Positions 8,815 through 16,787 of a stretch of 26,019 nt of DNA are shown here, piece after piece (the first letter of the stretch is position 1; every line of letters begins with the position of its first letter). The position numbers and the translations under genes are program-made. The stretch spans positions 1 to 26,019 of the forward strand of contig JAIFNE010000217.1 of NCBI GenBank assembly GCA_020047875.1, in the 5' to 3' direction. The stretch comes from Hydrogenophaga sp. (GTDB lineage Bacteria > Pseudomonadota > Gammaproteobacteria > Burkholderiales > Burkholderiaceae_C). The notes beneath the pieces were generated by a model. The model ran no database searches and was not told the origin of the DNA. It saw only the letters and a list, made by a program, of their open reading frames with translations.

Positions 8815-10863
8815 ATGGAACCTGGTTTCTCCGATCAACTGCTGAGCGAAGTGACTGCCTTGCCCGGGCTGCCCGGGGTTTATCGCTACTTCGATGCGCA
8901 GGGGCAGCTGCTCTATGTGGGCAAGGCCCGCAACCTGAAGAAGCGCGTCAGCAGCTATTTCCAGAAGAGCCACGACGGCACCCGCATTGGCCACATGGTG
9001 AGCCGGATTGCGCGCATGGAAACCACCGTGGTGCGCTCCGAGGCCGAGGCGCTGCTGCTCGAAAACAACCTGATCAAGACGTTGAACCCGAAGTTCAACA
9101 TTCTGTTTCGCGACGACAAAAGCTATCCCTATCTGAAGATCACCGGCACGCGCGAGGCCTTTCGCATCAGCGCAGCCAGGCCGGTGCCCTCGCTCGCGTT
9201 CCCGCGCATGGCTTACTACCGTGGCGTGGTTGACCGACGCCACAGCTACTATGGCCCTTACCCCAGCGCCTGGGCGGTGAAGGAGTCGATCACGCTGCTG
9301 CAAAAGGTGTTTCGCCTGCGCACCTGCGAGGACACCGTGTTCACCAACCGCACGCGGCCCTGTTTGCTCTACCAGATCAAGCGCTGCAGCGGACCTTGCG
9401 TGGACCTGATCGACAGCGAGGCCTATGCGCGCGATGTGGCCGACGCCGAGGCATTTCTGCGTGGCGAGACGCAGGCGATGCTGGCCACGCTGGAGCAGCG
9501 CATGATGGCCCACGCCGAGCGGCTGGAATTCGAGCAGGCGGCCGAGATCCGCAACCAGATGGCGGCGCTCTCGCGCGTGTTGCACCAGCAGGCGATGGAC
9601 AACGTGTCCGACAAAGACGTGGACGTGCTCGCGGTGAAGGTGCAAGGTGGCCGCGCCTGCGTCAACCTGGCCATGGTGCGTGGCGGGCGCCACCTGGGGG
9701 ACCGGCCCTACTTCCCGGCCCATGTGGAGGATGCGGCTCAGATTGCCCAGGCCTTGCGCGAGGAGGGCGCCGAGGCTGCGGACGCCGGCGACCCGGCCGA
9801 GCGCGTGGCGGCGCAGGTGCTCGAAGCCTTCATCGCCCAGCACTACCTGGGCGTGGCGATGCCGCACACGCTGGTGAGCAGCCATCCGGTGAGCAAGGCG
9901 CTGCTCGATGCCCTGAGCGAGCAGACGGGATCCCGGGTGAACGCGGTCCACCAGCCGCGCGAACACCGTCGCATCTGGCTGGAGATGGCGCAAAAAAATG
10001 CCGAGATTGCGCTCGCCCGCTTGCTGGCCGAGGAGGGCTCGCAGCAGGCCCGTACCCGGGCGCTGGCCGACGCACTGCAGCTGCCCGACGAGGCGCTGGA
10101 GGCCCTGCGCATCGAGTGTTTTGACATTTCGCACACCGCGGGCGAGTCCACCCAGGCGTCCTGCGTCGTGTTTGAAGACCACAAGATGCAGAACAGCCAG
10201 TACCGCCGCTACAAGATCGAAGGCATCACCCCGGGCGACGACTACGCCGCCATGCGCCAGGTGTTGTTGCGGCGCTATGGCCGCATTGCCGAGGCGCTGA
10301 AGGACGAGATCGCCGAGGCGCCTGCGCTGCCGATCCCCGACGCCGCCTTGATGGCGCACACGCCACCAGCCGACACCGTGCCCGACGCGGTCAGCGGCCT
10401 GCCCACCGGCCCGCGCATGCCCGATCTGGTGTTGATCGATGGCGGCAAGGGGCAGGTGAGCATGGCGCGCGAGGTGTTTGAGCAACTGGGGCTGGATCTC
10501 GCCCTGATCGTTGGGGTGGAAAAGGGCGAGGGCCGCAAGGTGGGCCTGGAAGAGCTGGTGTTTGCCGATGGCCGCCCGAAGGTTTACCTGGGCCACGACT
10601 CGGCCGCGCTGATGCTGGTGGCGCAGATCCGGGACGAGGCGCACCGCTTTGCCATCACCGGCATGCGGGCGCAGCGCGCCAAGGTGCGCACCGGCGCCAG
10701 CAAGCTGGAAGACATTCCGGGCGTGGGGCCCAAGAAGCGGGCGCGGCTGCTGCAGCGCTTTGGTGGTGTGCGCGGTGTGGCGAGCGCGAGCGTGGACGAT
10801 CTGTGCACCGTGGAAGGCATCTCGGCCGATCTGGCGGATGCCATCTACCGCGCGCTTCACTGA
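8815..10863 (+). CDS. uvrC: Excinuclease ABC subunit C
   Basis: UvrC makes the 3' and then the 5' incision around DNA lesions after UvrAB loading. The start ATG at 8815 gives the family N-terminus. The GIY-YIG nuclease domain is visible at GVY (21-23) and YVGKARNLKKR (34-44, with Arg39 in the catalytic position). The UVR helical hairpin that contacts UvrB is at about 225-250 (ERLEFEQAAEIRNQM). The RNase H-like 5' nuclease domain includes CFDISHTAGE and LIDGGKGQ (about 540). A tandem helix-hairpin-helix closes the protein (EDIPGVGPKKRARLLQRFGG). At 682 aa it is longer than E. coli UvrC (610 aa). Most of the excess is an insert of about 35 residues just before LVLIDGGKGQ. Confidence 0.97.
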   Translation: MEPGFSDQLLSEVTALPGLPGVYRYFDAQGQLLYVGKARNLKKRVSSYFQKSHDGTRIGHMVSRIARMETTVVRSEAEALLLENNLIKTLNPKFNILFRDDKSYPYLKITGTREAFRISAARPVPSLAFPRMAYYRGVVDRRHSYYGPYPSAWAVKESITLLQKVFRLRTCEDTVFTNRTRPCLLYQIKRCSGPCVDLIDSEAYARDVADAEAFLRGETQAMLATLEQRMMAHAERLEFEQAAEIRNQMAALSRVLHQQAMDNVSDKDVDVLAVKVQGGRACVNLAMVRGGRHLGDRPYFPAHVEDAAQIAQALREEGAEAADAGDPAERVAAQVLEAFIAQHYLGVAMPHTLVSSHPVSKALLDALSEQTGSRVNAVHQPREHRRIWLEMAQKNAEIALARLLAEEGSQQARTRALADALQLPDEALEALRIECFDISHTAGESTQASCVVFEDHKMQNSQYRRYKIEGITPGDDYAAMRQVLLRRYGRIAEALKDEIAEAPALPIPDAALMAHTPPADTVPDAVSGLPTGPRMPDLVLIDGGKGQVSMAREVFEQLGLDLALIVGVEKGEGRKVGLEELVFADGRPKVYLGHDSAALMLVAQIRDEAHRFAITGMRAQRAKVRTGASKLEDIPGVGPKKRARLLQRFGGVRGVASASVDDLCTVEGISADLADAIYRALH

Positions 10864-10952
10864 GTGGCCCCTTGGAGCCTGTGCGGCGCGGGCTGCTGCC
10901 GGGCGCCGTATCGGTTGCGGGCTCGCTCCGCCAGTCCCTTCATAATCGACGC

Positions 10953-11522
10953 ATGTTTTTCAACCTTCCCACGCTGCTGACCTGGGCGCGCATTGTTGCG
11001 ATCCCGCTGATCGTCGGCGTGTTTTACCTGGAGGGGGTCAGTCCTGCGCAGCAGAACCTGATTGCCACGGTGCTGTTCGTTGTGTTCGCGCTGACCGACT
11101 GGGCCGACGGCTACCTGGCGCGCCGGCTCAACCAGACCTCGGCCTTTGGCGCCTTTCTCGATCCGGTGGCCGACAAGTTTCTGGTTTGCGCCAGCCTGCT
11201 GGTGCTGGTGCACCTGGACCGCGCCGATGTGTTCGTGGCCCTGATCATCATTGGCCGGGAGATCGCCATTTCTTCGCTGCGCGAGTGGATGGCCATCATC
11301 GGCGCGACCAAGAGCGTGGCGGTGCACATGGTGGGCAAGGCCAAGACCATGGTGCAGATGATTGCCATCCCCTTCCTGCTGTTCCACGACACCGTGTTCG
11401 GGGTGATCGATACCCGCGTCTGGGGCACCTGGCTGATCTGGGTGTCGGCGGTACTGACCATCTGGTCGATGGTGTACTACCTCAAGAAAGCGCTGCCCGA
11501 GATTCGTGCGCGCTCACGCTGA
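10953..11522 (+). CDS. pgsA: CDP-diacylglycerol--glycerol-3-phosphate 3-phosphatidyltransferase
   Basis: PgsA is the membrane enzyme that makes phosphatidylglycerol phosphate, the committed step to phosphatidylglycerol and cardiolipin. It is 189 aa with several hydrophobic segments. The complete CDP-alcohol phosphotransferase motif D-G-x2-A-R-x8-G-x3-D-x3-D is at residues 52-74 (D52, G53, A56, R57, G66, D70, D74). The ATG at 10953 starts MFFNLPTLLTWARI, the family N-terminus. It follows uvrC by 89 bases, the same order as uvrC-pgsA in many proteobacteria. A CATAAT hexamer lies 6 bases before the ATG. Confidence 0.96.
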   Translation: MFFNLPTLLTWARIVAIPLIVGVFYLEGVSPAQQNLIATVLFVVFALTDWADGYLARRLNQTSAFGAFLDPVADKFLVCASLLVLVHLDRADVFVALIIIGREIAISSLREWMAIIGATKSVAVHMVGKAKTMVQMIAIPFLLFHDTVFGVIDTRVWGTWLIWVSAVLTIWSMVYYLKKALPEIRARSR

Positions 11523-11528
11523 GCGCTG

Positions 11529-12408
11529 ATGACGGCCACCGCGCAAGACAACGCGTGGCTGCGCGCCATGCCCTGGGTGTTTGTGTTGATCTGGAGCACA
11601 GGCTTCATCGTCGCGCGTTACGGCATGCCCCATGCCCCGCCCATGTCGTTCCTGGCGGTGCGCTACGCGCTGTCGATTCTGTGTTTCCTGCCGTGGATCT
11701 GGGTTGCCGGTGTGAGGTGGCCAGTGAACCGCGCGCAATGGCTGCACCTGTCCATCACCGGTGTGCTCATGCACGCGGGCTACCTCGGTGGCGTGTGGGC
11801 GGCGGTGAAGGCGGGGATGGGCTCGGGTCTGGCGGCGCTGATCGTGGGTATTCAACCGGTACTCACCGCGGTCTGGCTGAGCGCCATGGGCGGGGCCGAC
11901 GGACGTGATGCTGGGGTTTGCCGGCTTGGTGCTGGTGGTCTCCCGCAAGTTTGACGCCGGTGGCGCGAGCGACCACGCCGACTGGTTCAACCTCTCGCTG
12001 GCGATGTTGGCGCTGTTCTCCATCACCGCCGGCACGCTGTACCAGAAGCGCTATGTGAAAGTTTGCGATGTACGCACTGCCAACACGGTGCAGCTGCTGG
12101 CTGCGCTGGTGGTCACGCTGCCGCTGGCGCTGCTGGAGACCGAGGCCATGCGCTGGAACGGCGAGCTGGCGGGCGCCATGGCTTGGTCGGTGCTCGGGCT
12201 CACGCTGGGCGGCAGCTCGCTGTTGTATCTGCTGATTCAGCGCGGTGCTGCGGCGAAAGTTGCCAGTCTGATGTACCTCGTTCCGCCTTGCACGGCGCTG
12301 ATCGCCTGGGTGCTGTTTGATGAACCGGTCACCCTGTTCACCGTGGCCGGCATCGCGCTCACCGCGCTGGGCGTGAGCTTGGTGATTCGCGCGCCGAAAG
12401 CGGCCTGA
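11529..12408 (+). pseudogene. DMT/EamA family permease, disrupted by a small deletion
   Basis: The gene has two halves in different frames. Bases 11529-11954 encode the N-terminal EamA repeat (FVLIWSTGFIVARYGMPHAPP ... IVGIQPVLTAVWLSAMGG). Bases from about 11900 to 12408 encode the C-terminal repeat (MLGFAGLVLVVSRK ... ALTALGVSLVIRAP). The break lies at about 11889-11908. At that point the usual linker of roughly ten residues between the two parts is missing, so the lesion looks like a deletion of about 26-32 bases (length 2 mod 3) rather than a single-base error. Both halves are otherwise well preserved, which suggests a recent event or an assembly fault. An intact gene would be a drug/metabolite exporter. 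The start lies 6 bases after pgsA. Confidence 0.85.
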
Positions 12409-12484
12409 TGCGTCAGTCTGCCGACCGTTCTGCGGGGCCTGCCGGCCCCTCAACCTTCCACCACACCCCAACCTGGAGCACACC

Positions 12485-13579
12485 ATGAAGACCCCGCATC
12501 GCATCGCCGTCATTGCTGGCGACGGCATTGGTACCGAAGTCATGCCTGAGGGCTTGCGCGTGATGGAGGCTGCGGCCTCGAAGTTCAACATCCCGCTGCA
12601 GTTCGACCACTTCGATTTCTCCAGTTGCGCTTACTTTCAGAAACACGGCCAGATGTTGCCCGACGATTGGAAACAGCAGATCGGTGGCCACGCCGCGATC
12701 TACTTCGGTGCCGTTGGCTGGCCTGAGACGGTGCCAGACCACATCTCGCTCTGGGGCTCGCTGTTGTTGTTCCGGCGCGAGTTCGACCAGTACGTGAACA
12801 TCCGCCCGGCAAAACTGATGCCCGGTGTGACCGCGCCGGTGGTGCGGCGTGACGGCACGCCGCGGCAGGCCGGGGAAATCGACATGGTGATCGTTCGCGA
12901 AAACACCGAGGGCGAGTACTCCAGCATTGGCGGGCGCATGTATGCGGGCACCGAGCGGGAGATCGTGGTGCAAGAGACCGTGATGTCGCGCATTGGGGTG
13001 GACCGTGTGCTGCGCCATGCCTTCGAGGTGGCGCGTTCGCGGCCGAAAAAGCACCTGACCAGCGCCACCAAAAGCAACGGCATCGCCATCACCATGCCTT
13101 ACTGGGATGAGCGGGTGGCCGAGATGGCCAAGCAGTACCCCGACGTGACGGTCGACAAGTTCCACATCGACATCCTCACGGCGCACTTCGTGCAGCGCCC
13201 CGACTTCTTCGATGTGGTGGTGGGCAGCAACCTTTTCGGTGACATCCTGAGCGACCTGGGGCCCGCTTGTACCGGCACCATCGGTATCGCGCCCAGCGCC
13301 AACCTCAACCCGACCCGTGTCCATCCCTCGCTGTTCGAACCCGTGCACGGCTCGGCGCCCGACATCGCGGGCAAAGGCATTGCCAACCCGATTGGGCAGA
13401 TCTGGTGCGGTGCGATGATGCTCGACCACCTTGGCTACCGAACCGCGCACGACGCCGTGATGAACGCGATTGAAGCCGTGCTGCAGCCCGACAGCGGGGC
13501 ACCACGCACCGCCGACCTGGGCGGCAACGCCGGCACCGCCGACGTTGGTCGTGCCATCGCTGCGGCTCTCGTTGCGTGA
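12485..13579 (+). CDS. Tartrate dehydrogenase / D-malate dehydrogenase (decarboxylating)
   Basis: This is an NAD-dependent beta-hydroxyacid oxidative decarboxylase of the isocitrate/isopropylmalate dehydrogenase superfamily, subgroup TtuC/DmlA. It is 364 aa. Family signatures are GDGIG at 12-16, RREFDQYVNIRP and VRENTEGEYS in the substrate region, and FDVVVGSNLFGDILSDLG for Mg2+ binding. EPVHGSAPDIAGKGIANP forms the NAD site. HISLWG and ENTEGEYS fit the tartrate/D-malate subgroup better than LeuB. A GGAG ribosome binding site lies 8 bases before the ATG. The gene appears to stand alone. D-malate versus tartrate as the main substrate cannot be settled from the sequence. Confidence 0.9.
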   Translation: MKTPHRIAVIAGDGIGTEVMPEGLRVMEAAASKFNIPLQFDHFDFSSCAYFQKHGQMLPDDWKQQIGGHAAIYFGAVGWPETVPDHISLWGSLLLFRREFDQYVNIRPAKLMPGVTAPVVRRDGTPRQAGEIDMVIVRENTEGEYSSIGGRMYAGTEREIVVQETVMSRIGVDRVLRHAFEVARSRPKKHLTSATKSNGIAITMPYWDERVAEMAKQYPDVTVDKFHIDILTAHFVQRPDFFDVVVGSNLFGDILSDLGPACTGTIGIAPSANLNPTRVHPSLFEPVHGSAPDIAGKGIANPIGQIWCGAMMLDHLGYRTAHDAVMNAIEAVLQPDSGAPRTADLGGNAGTADVGRAIAAALVA

Positions 13580-13658
13580 AGCGGCCCGAGGCGCTGGCGG
13601 AAAGCGTCTAGAATTTAACCCCTGCGGTGCTCACGAGGTTCTAAGGCGGCTCACTGCC

Positions 13659-13688
13659 TTGACAGCGGTCAGACGCCATGGGTCTAAT
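13659..13688 (+). promoter_or_regulatory. Strong sigma70-type promoter of hup
   Basis: A perfect -35 TTGACA (13659-13664), an 18-base spacer and a -10 TCTAAT (13683-13688) lie upstream of hup. The predicted start is near 13695, giving a leader of about 135 bases with a small hairpin (TGAGC/GCTCA near 13735). This suits a highly expressed nucleoid protein. Confidence 0.7.
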
Positions 13689-13829
13689 CGACTGGTATCG
13701 ATGCCGGACCCGCGTTTTGAGTTTCGGCACGTTGAGCAAACGCTCAGGGCTTGCCGTATCGTCAATGTGACGGCCGGCACCTGGCGGCCTTGCACGCAGC
13801 GTTTTCATCCATTTCAAGAGGGGCTTTTT

Positions 13830-14102
13830 GTGAACAAAACCGAACTCGTCGAGCACATCGCCGCAAACGCAGACATCTCCAAGGCGGCTGCCACGCGCGC
13901 ACTCGATTCGACGCTCACCGCGATCCGCACCACCCTCAAAAAGGGTGGCACCGTGTCCCTCGTGGGGTTTGGTTCATTCGCGGTCACCAAGCGGCCCGCT
14001 CGCAAGGGGCGCAACCCCCGCACCGGCGACGAGATTAAAATCAAGGCGGCCAAAGTGCCGAAGTTTCGTCCCGGCAAGGCTTTGAAGGATGCGCTGAACT
14101 GA
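13830..14102 (+). CDS. hup: DNA-binding protein HU (beta-type)
   Basis: HU is a nucleoid-associated protein that bends DNA as a dimer. The 90-aa product has the standard length. It starts at GTG 13830 (MNKTELVEHIAANADISKAAA), preceded by AAGAGGGG. The HU/IHF signature GFGSFAVTKRPARKGRNPRTGDEIKI forms the DNA-binding beta arm, including the Pro at its tip. It has a strong upstream promoter and is followed after 20 bases by tRNA-Val and then by a PpiD homologue. The hupB-ppiD neighbourhood is shared with E. coli. Sequence alone does not separate HU-alpha from HU-beta. Confidence 0.96.
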   Translation: MNKTELVEHIAANADISKAAATRALDSTLTAIRTTLKKGGTVSLVGFGSFAVTKRPARKGRNPRTGDEIKIKAAKVPKFRPGKALKDALN

Positions 14103-14122
14103 GGCGCTCCACGGTTTCCGTG

Positions 14123-14198
14123 GGGTGCTTAGCTCAGTCGGTAGAGCGGCGCCCTTACAAGGCGTAGGTCGGCGGTTCGAACCCGTCAGCACCCACCA
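14123..14198 (+). tRNA. tRNA-Val (anticodon TAC)
   Basis: A full 76-base cloverleaf with encoded CCA is present. The acceptor is GGGTGCT/AGCACCC, the D-arm is GCTC...GAGC, the anticodon stem GCGCC/GGCGT has loop CTTACAA (anticodon TAC), and the T-arm contains GGTTCGAACC. It begins 20 bases after the hup stop, and a short hairpin (CCACGG/CCGTGG) runs up to its first base. Co-transcription with hup is therefore likely. Confidence 0.97.
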
Positions 14199-14204
14199 CC
14201 ATCG

Positions 14205-14232
14205 AAAAGGCGAACCCGGGTTCGCCTTTTTT
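14205..14232 (+). terminator. Rho-independent terminator after tRNA-Val
   Basis: A GGCGAACCCGGGTTCGCC palindrome is flanked by A4 and followed by six T. It starts 6 bases after the tRNA and would end the hup-tRNA-Val transcript. Confidence 0.9.
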
Positions 14233-14281
14233 GTTGACGGAACCGTGGTCGGTCCCGTCCGTTGTTTCAAGGTTTGCACGC

Positions 14282-16189
14282 ATGTTTGATTCCATCCGCA
14301 ACCACAAGAGATACCTGATGGGTTTCTTGTTGATCCTGATCATTCCCTCGTTCGTGCTGTTTGGCGTGGAAGGGTTTTCCGATGGCAGTGGCCGGGGCAA
14401 GACGGTCGCCACCGTGAACGGCGAAGACATCACGCAGCAGGAATGGGATCAGGCGCACCAGGTTGAGTCGCAGCGCCTGCGCGAGTCGGATGCGGCGCTG
14501 CTCGACAGTCCAGAGGCCCGCTACGGCACCCTAGAACGCCTAGTGCGCGATCGCGTGCTCGCGTTGGCTGCGCAGAAACTGCATCTCCAGACCAGCGACC
14601 AGCGTTTGGCGCAAGAGCTGCAGCAAAACGAAATGATCGCCTCGCTGCGCCGTCCTGATGGCTCGCTTGATGTGGATGCCTACCGGCAGCTGCTGTCGCG
14701 CCAGGGCATGACGCCCGAGATGTTCGAAGCCCGCGTGCGCGCCGACCTCTCCATGCGCCAGGTCGTTCAGGGCGTCGAAGGTTCCGGCTTCACTTCGCCC
14801 GAGCTGGCCAAGGTGTCGCTGAACGCTTTCTTTGAGCAGCGCGAAGTGCGCGTGGTGCAGTTTTTGTCCAGCGACTTTGCTGCCCGGGTGACGCCCAGCG
14901 AGGCCGAGCTGGAGGCTTTCTACAACGAGAACCCGCAGTTGTTTCAGGCGCCTGAGCAGGCCGATGTCGAGTATCTGGTGCTGGATGCCGAGGCCCTGAC
15001 GACCGGGGTGAGCCTGAGCGAAGCCGATTTGCGCGCCTACTACGAGCAGAATGCCGCCCAGCTCTCTGGCAACGAAGAGCGCCGCGCCAGCCACATTCTG
15101 CTCACGGTGGCGCCCGGCGCGTCTGCTGCCGACAAGGCAGCGGTGAAGACGCGCGCCGAGACCCTGCTGGCCCAGATTCGCCAGGCGCCCGAGACGTTTG
15201 CCGACGTGGCCAAAGCCAACTCGCAGGACCCGGGCTCGGCAGCCAACGGCGGCGATCTCGACTTCTTTTCACGCGGTGCCATGGTCAAGCCGTTTGAAGA
15301 CGCCGTGTTCGCACTCCGCAAAGGCGAGGTGTCTGAGCCGGTGGAAACCGAGTTTGGCTTTCACCTGATCAAGGTGACCGACATCAAGGCACCCAAGCCC
15401 AAGCCGTTTGAGGAGATGCGCGCCAAGATCGAGACCGATCTGAAGCAGCAGCAGGCGCAAAGGTTGTTCGCGGAAAGCGCCGAGGCCTTCAGCAACCTGG
15501 TGTACGAGCAAGGCGACAGCCTCGAGCCAGCCGCCGAGCGGTTCAAGCTCACTGTGCAGACCGCCAAGGGCGTGACGCGCCAGCCCCAGGCCGGCGCGGG
15601 CGTCTTGTCTAACGAGCGTCTACTGAGCGAAATTTTTGCGCTGGAGTCGATCGAGAAGAAGCGCAACGTGGCAGCGGTGGAAACGCGGTCTGGACAACTC
15701 ACGTCCGCTCGCGTGGTGCAGTACAGCCCGGCGCGCACCAAGCCGCTGGCCGAGGTGCGCGATGAGGTGCGCCTTCGGCTGGTGGCGCAGCGCGCGACCC
15801 AGATGGCGCAAGAGGAAGGCGCCAGCAAGCTTGCGGCCTGGCAGGGCGCGCCAGACAGCGCCGCGCTGCCCGCTGCGCTGCTGGTTTCGCGTGAAAAGGC
15901 TCAGGGCCTGCCAGCCTCGGTGCTCAATGCCGCGCTCAGCGCAGATCCGACGAAATTGCCCGCCTGGAAAGGCGTGAGCCTTGGCACCCAGGGCTATGCT
16001 GTGATGAAGGTGGAGAAGGTCCTGCCGCGCGAAACGCGCGATGCCAACGCCCTTCGTCAAGAGGCGCAGCAATATGGTCAATGGTGGGCTGGTGCCGAAG
16101 GACAGGCTTACTACAACGCCCTCAAGAAACGGTTCAAGGTACGCATTGAGGTGGCCGCTCCGCGAACGCCTACTGTCGTACCGGGCTGA
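14282..16189 (+). CDS. ppiD: PpiD-type periplasmic folding chaperone (SurA N-terminal domain, PPIC rotamase)
   Basis: This is a membrane-anchored periplasmic chaperone that helps newly exported outer-membrane proteins fold as they leave the Sec translocon. It is 635 aa, close to E. coli PpiD (623 aa). ATG 14282 gives MFDSIRNHKRYLMG followed by one transmembrane anchor (about 14-32). A SurA_N-like helical domain follows (about 40-200). One parvulin (PPIC) domain at about 266-365 contains RRASHILLTV, DLDFFSRGAMVKPFEDAVF and TEFGFHLIKVTD. A long C-terminal helical region closes it. It follows hup and tRNA-Val, in the conserved hup-ppiD order. An AAGG motif precedes the start. Confidence 0.93.
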   Translation: MFDSIRNHKRYLMGFLLILIIPSFVLFGVEGFSDGSGRGKTVATVNGEDITQQEWDQAHQVESQRLRESDAALLDSPEARYGTLERLVRDRVLALAAQKLHLQTSDQRLAQELQQNEMIASLRRPDGSLDVDAYRQLLSRQGMTPEMFEARVRADLSMRQVVQGVEGSGFTSPELAKVSLNAFFEQREVRVVQFLSSDFAARVTPSEAELEAFYNENPQLFQAPEQADVEYLVLDAEALTTGVSLSEADLRAYYEQNAAQLSGNEERRASHILLTVAPGASAADKAAVKTRAETLLAQIRQAPETFADVAKANSQDPGSAANGGDLDFFSRGAMVKPFEDAVFALRKGEVSEPVETEFGFHLIKVTDIKAPKPKPFEEMRAKIETDLKQQQAQRLFAESAEAFSNLVYEQGDSLEPAAERFKLTVQTAKGVTRQPQAGAGVLSNERLLSEIFALESIEKKRNVAAVETRSGQLTSARVVQYSPARTKPLAEVRDEVRLRLVAQRATQMAQEEGASKLAAWQGAPDSAALPAALLVSREKAQGLPASVLNAALSADPTKLPAWKGVSLGTQGYAVMKVEKVLPRETRDANALRQEAQQYGQWWAGAEGQAYYNALKKRFKVRIEVAAPRTPTVVPG

Positions 16190-16236
16190 TGGTTCCAATG
16201 CGGATGCTCGCTTGAGGCGGAGCGGTTCATTGCCGC

Positions 16237-16242
16237 TATAAT
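16237..16242 (+). promoter_or_regulatory. -10 box of tRNA-His
   Basis: A perfect TATAAT lies 13 bases before the mature tRNA-His. The best -35 candidate, TTGAGG (16212-16217), has a 19-base spacer, so it is only moderate. Confidence 0.65.
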
Positions 16243-16255
16243 TGATGGTTCTACG

Positions 16256-16331
16256 GTGGCTGTAGCTCAGTTGGTAGAGTCCAGGATTGTGATTCCTGTT
16301 GTCGTGGGTTCGAGCCCCATCAGCCACCCCA
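16256..16331 (+). tRNA. tRNA-His (anticodon GTG)
   Basis: A 76-base cloverleaf with encoded CCA is present. The acceptor GTGGCTG/CAGCCAC has C as discriminator base. The D-arm is GCTC/GAGT. The anticodon stem CAGGA/TCCTG has loop TTGTGAT (anticodon GTG). The T-arm is GTGGG/CCCAT. The C73 discriminator fits histidine. Confidence 0.96.
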
Positions 16332-16337
16332 AATCAA

Positions 16338-16376
16338 TAAAAACTCCCCGCCAACGCAAGTTGGCGGGGAGTTTTG
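16338..16376 (+). terminator. Rho-independent terminator of tRNA-His, target site of the intron
   Basis: A 13-bp perfect stem ACTCCCCGCCAAC/GTTGGCGGGGAGT with a GCAA loop is followed by TTTTGCTT. The group II intron begins at the next base, so the terminator tail doubles as the intron-binding site. Confidence 0.92.
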
Positions 16377-16541
16377 CTTGTGCGCCCAGCATGGGCGCAC
16401 ACCTGCGGGTGCAAGTCCCGCTGCGAGCTGGTCACAGTGAGCAAAGTGAAGCGCAACTGCATGAGGGCGACCGAATGTGGGGAGGAAGCGTGGAGCGTAA
16501 ATCGTGAGCCGATGAACAAGAACCGCATAGAAGGCGTTGCC

Positions 16542-16547
16542 AAGCAA
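16542..16547 (+). other. Putative EBS1 of the group II intron
   Basis: AAGCAA, about 163 bases into the intron, is exactly complementary to TTGCTT at the end of the 5' exon (16374-16379). G-T wobbles could extend the pairing by two bases. No folding was run, so its loop context is inferred. Confidence 0.6.
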
Positions 16548-16787
16548 GGCGAGCGGGCAAGAAACCGCAAAGCTTTTGTGACCAAGGCGAGGCGGCGTAA
16601 ATGCGGCGGTTGTGCGATGAAGGTGTGCGTTCTTACCTGGGGAGATCTCGCCTTATGCCTGAAAGGGCGACAGCGCAAGCTGGAGCGAGAAGTCAGCAGA
16701 GGTCGTAGTAGTTCGAGTAGGGGGTCGCTGAGACCGAGACGAAAGTGCGAAGGACCGAACGAGCGTGAGTGACCGAGGACAAGGTAG

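Noticed and set aside
8680..10860. Long minus-strand open frame opposite uvrC
   Set aside because: It mirrors the whole uvrC gene. Its composition (His/Gln/Arg-rich, no recognisable domain) is that of an antisense frame in high-GC DNA.
12435..12450. GGGGCC/GGCCCC hairpin after the broken permease gene
   Set aside because: The stem is short and has no T-run; not enough to call a terminator.
14155..14433. Minus-strand frames over tRNA-Val and the ppiD start
   Set aside because: They include antisense tRNA translation (DGFEPPTYAL), an artefact.
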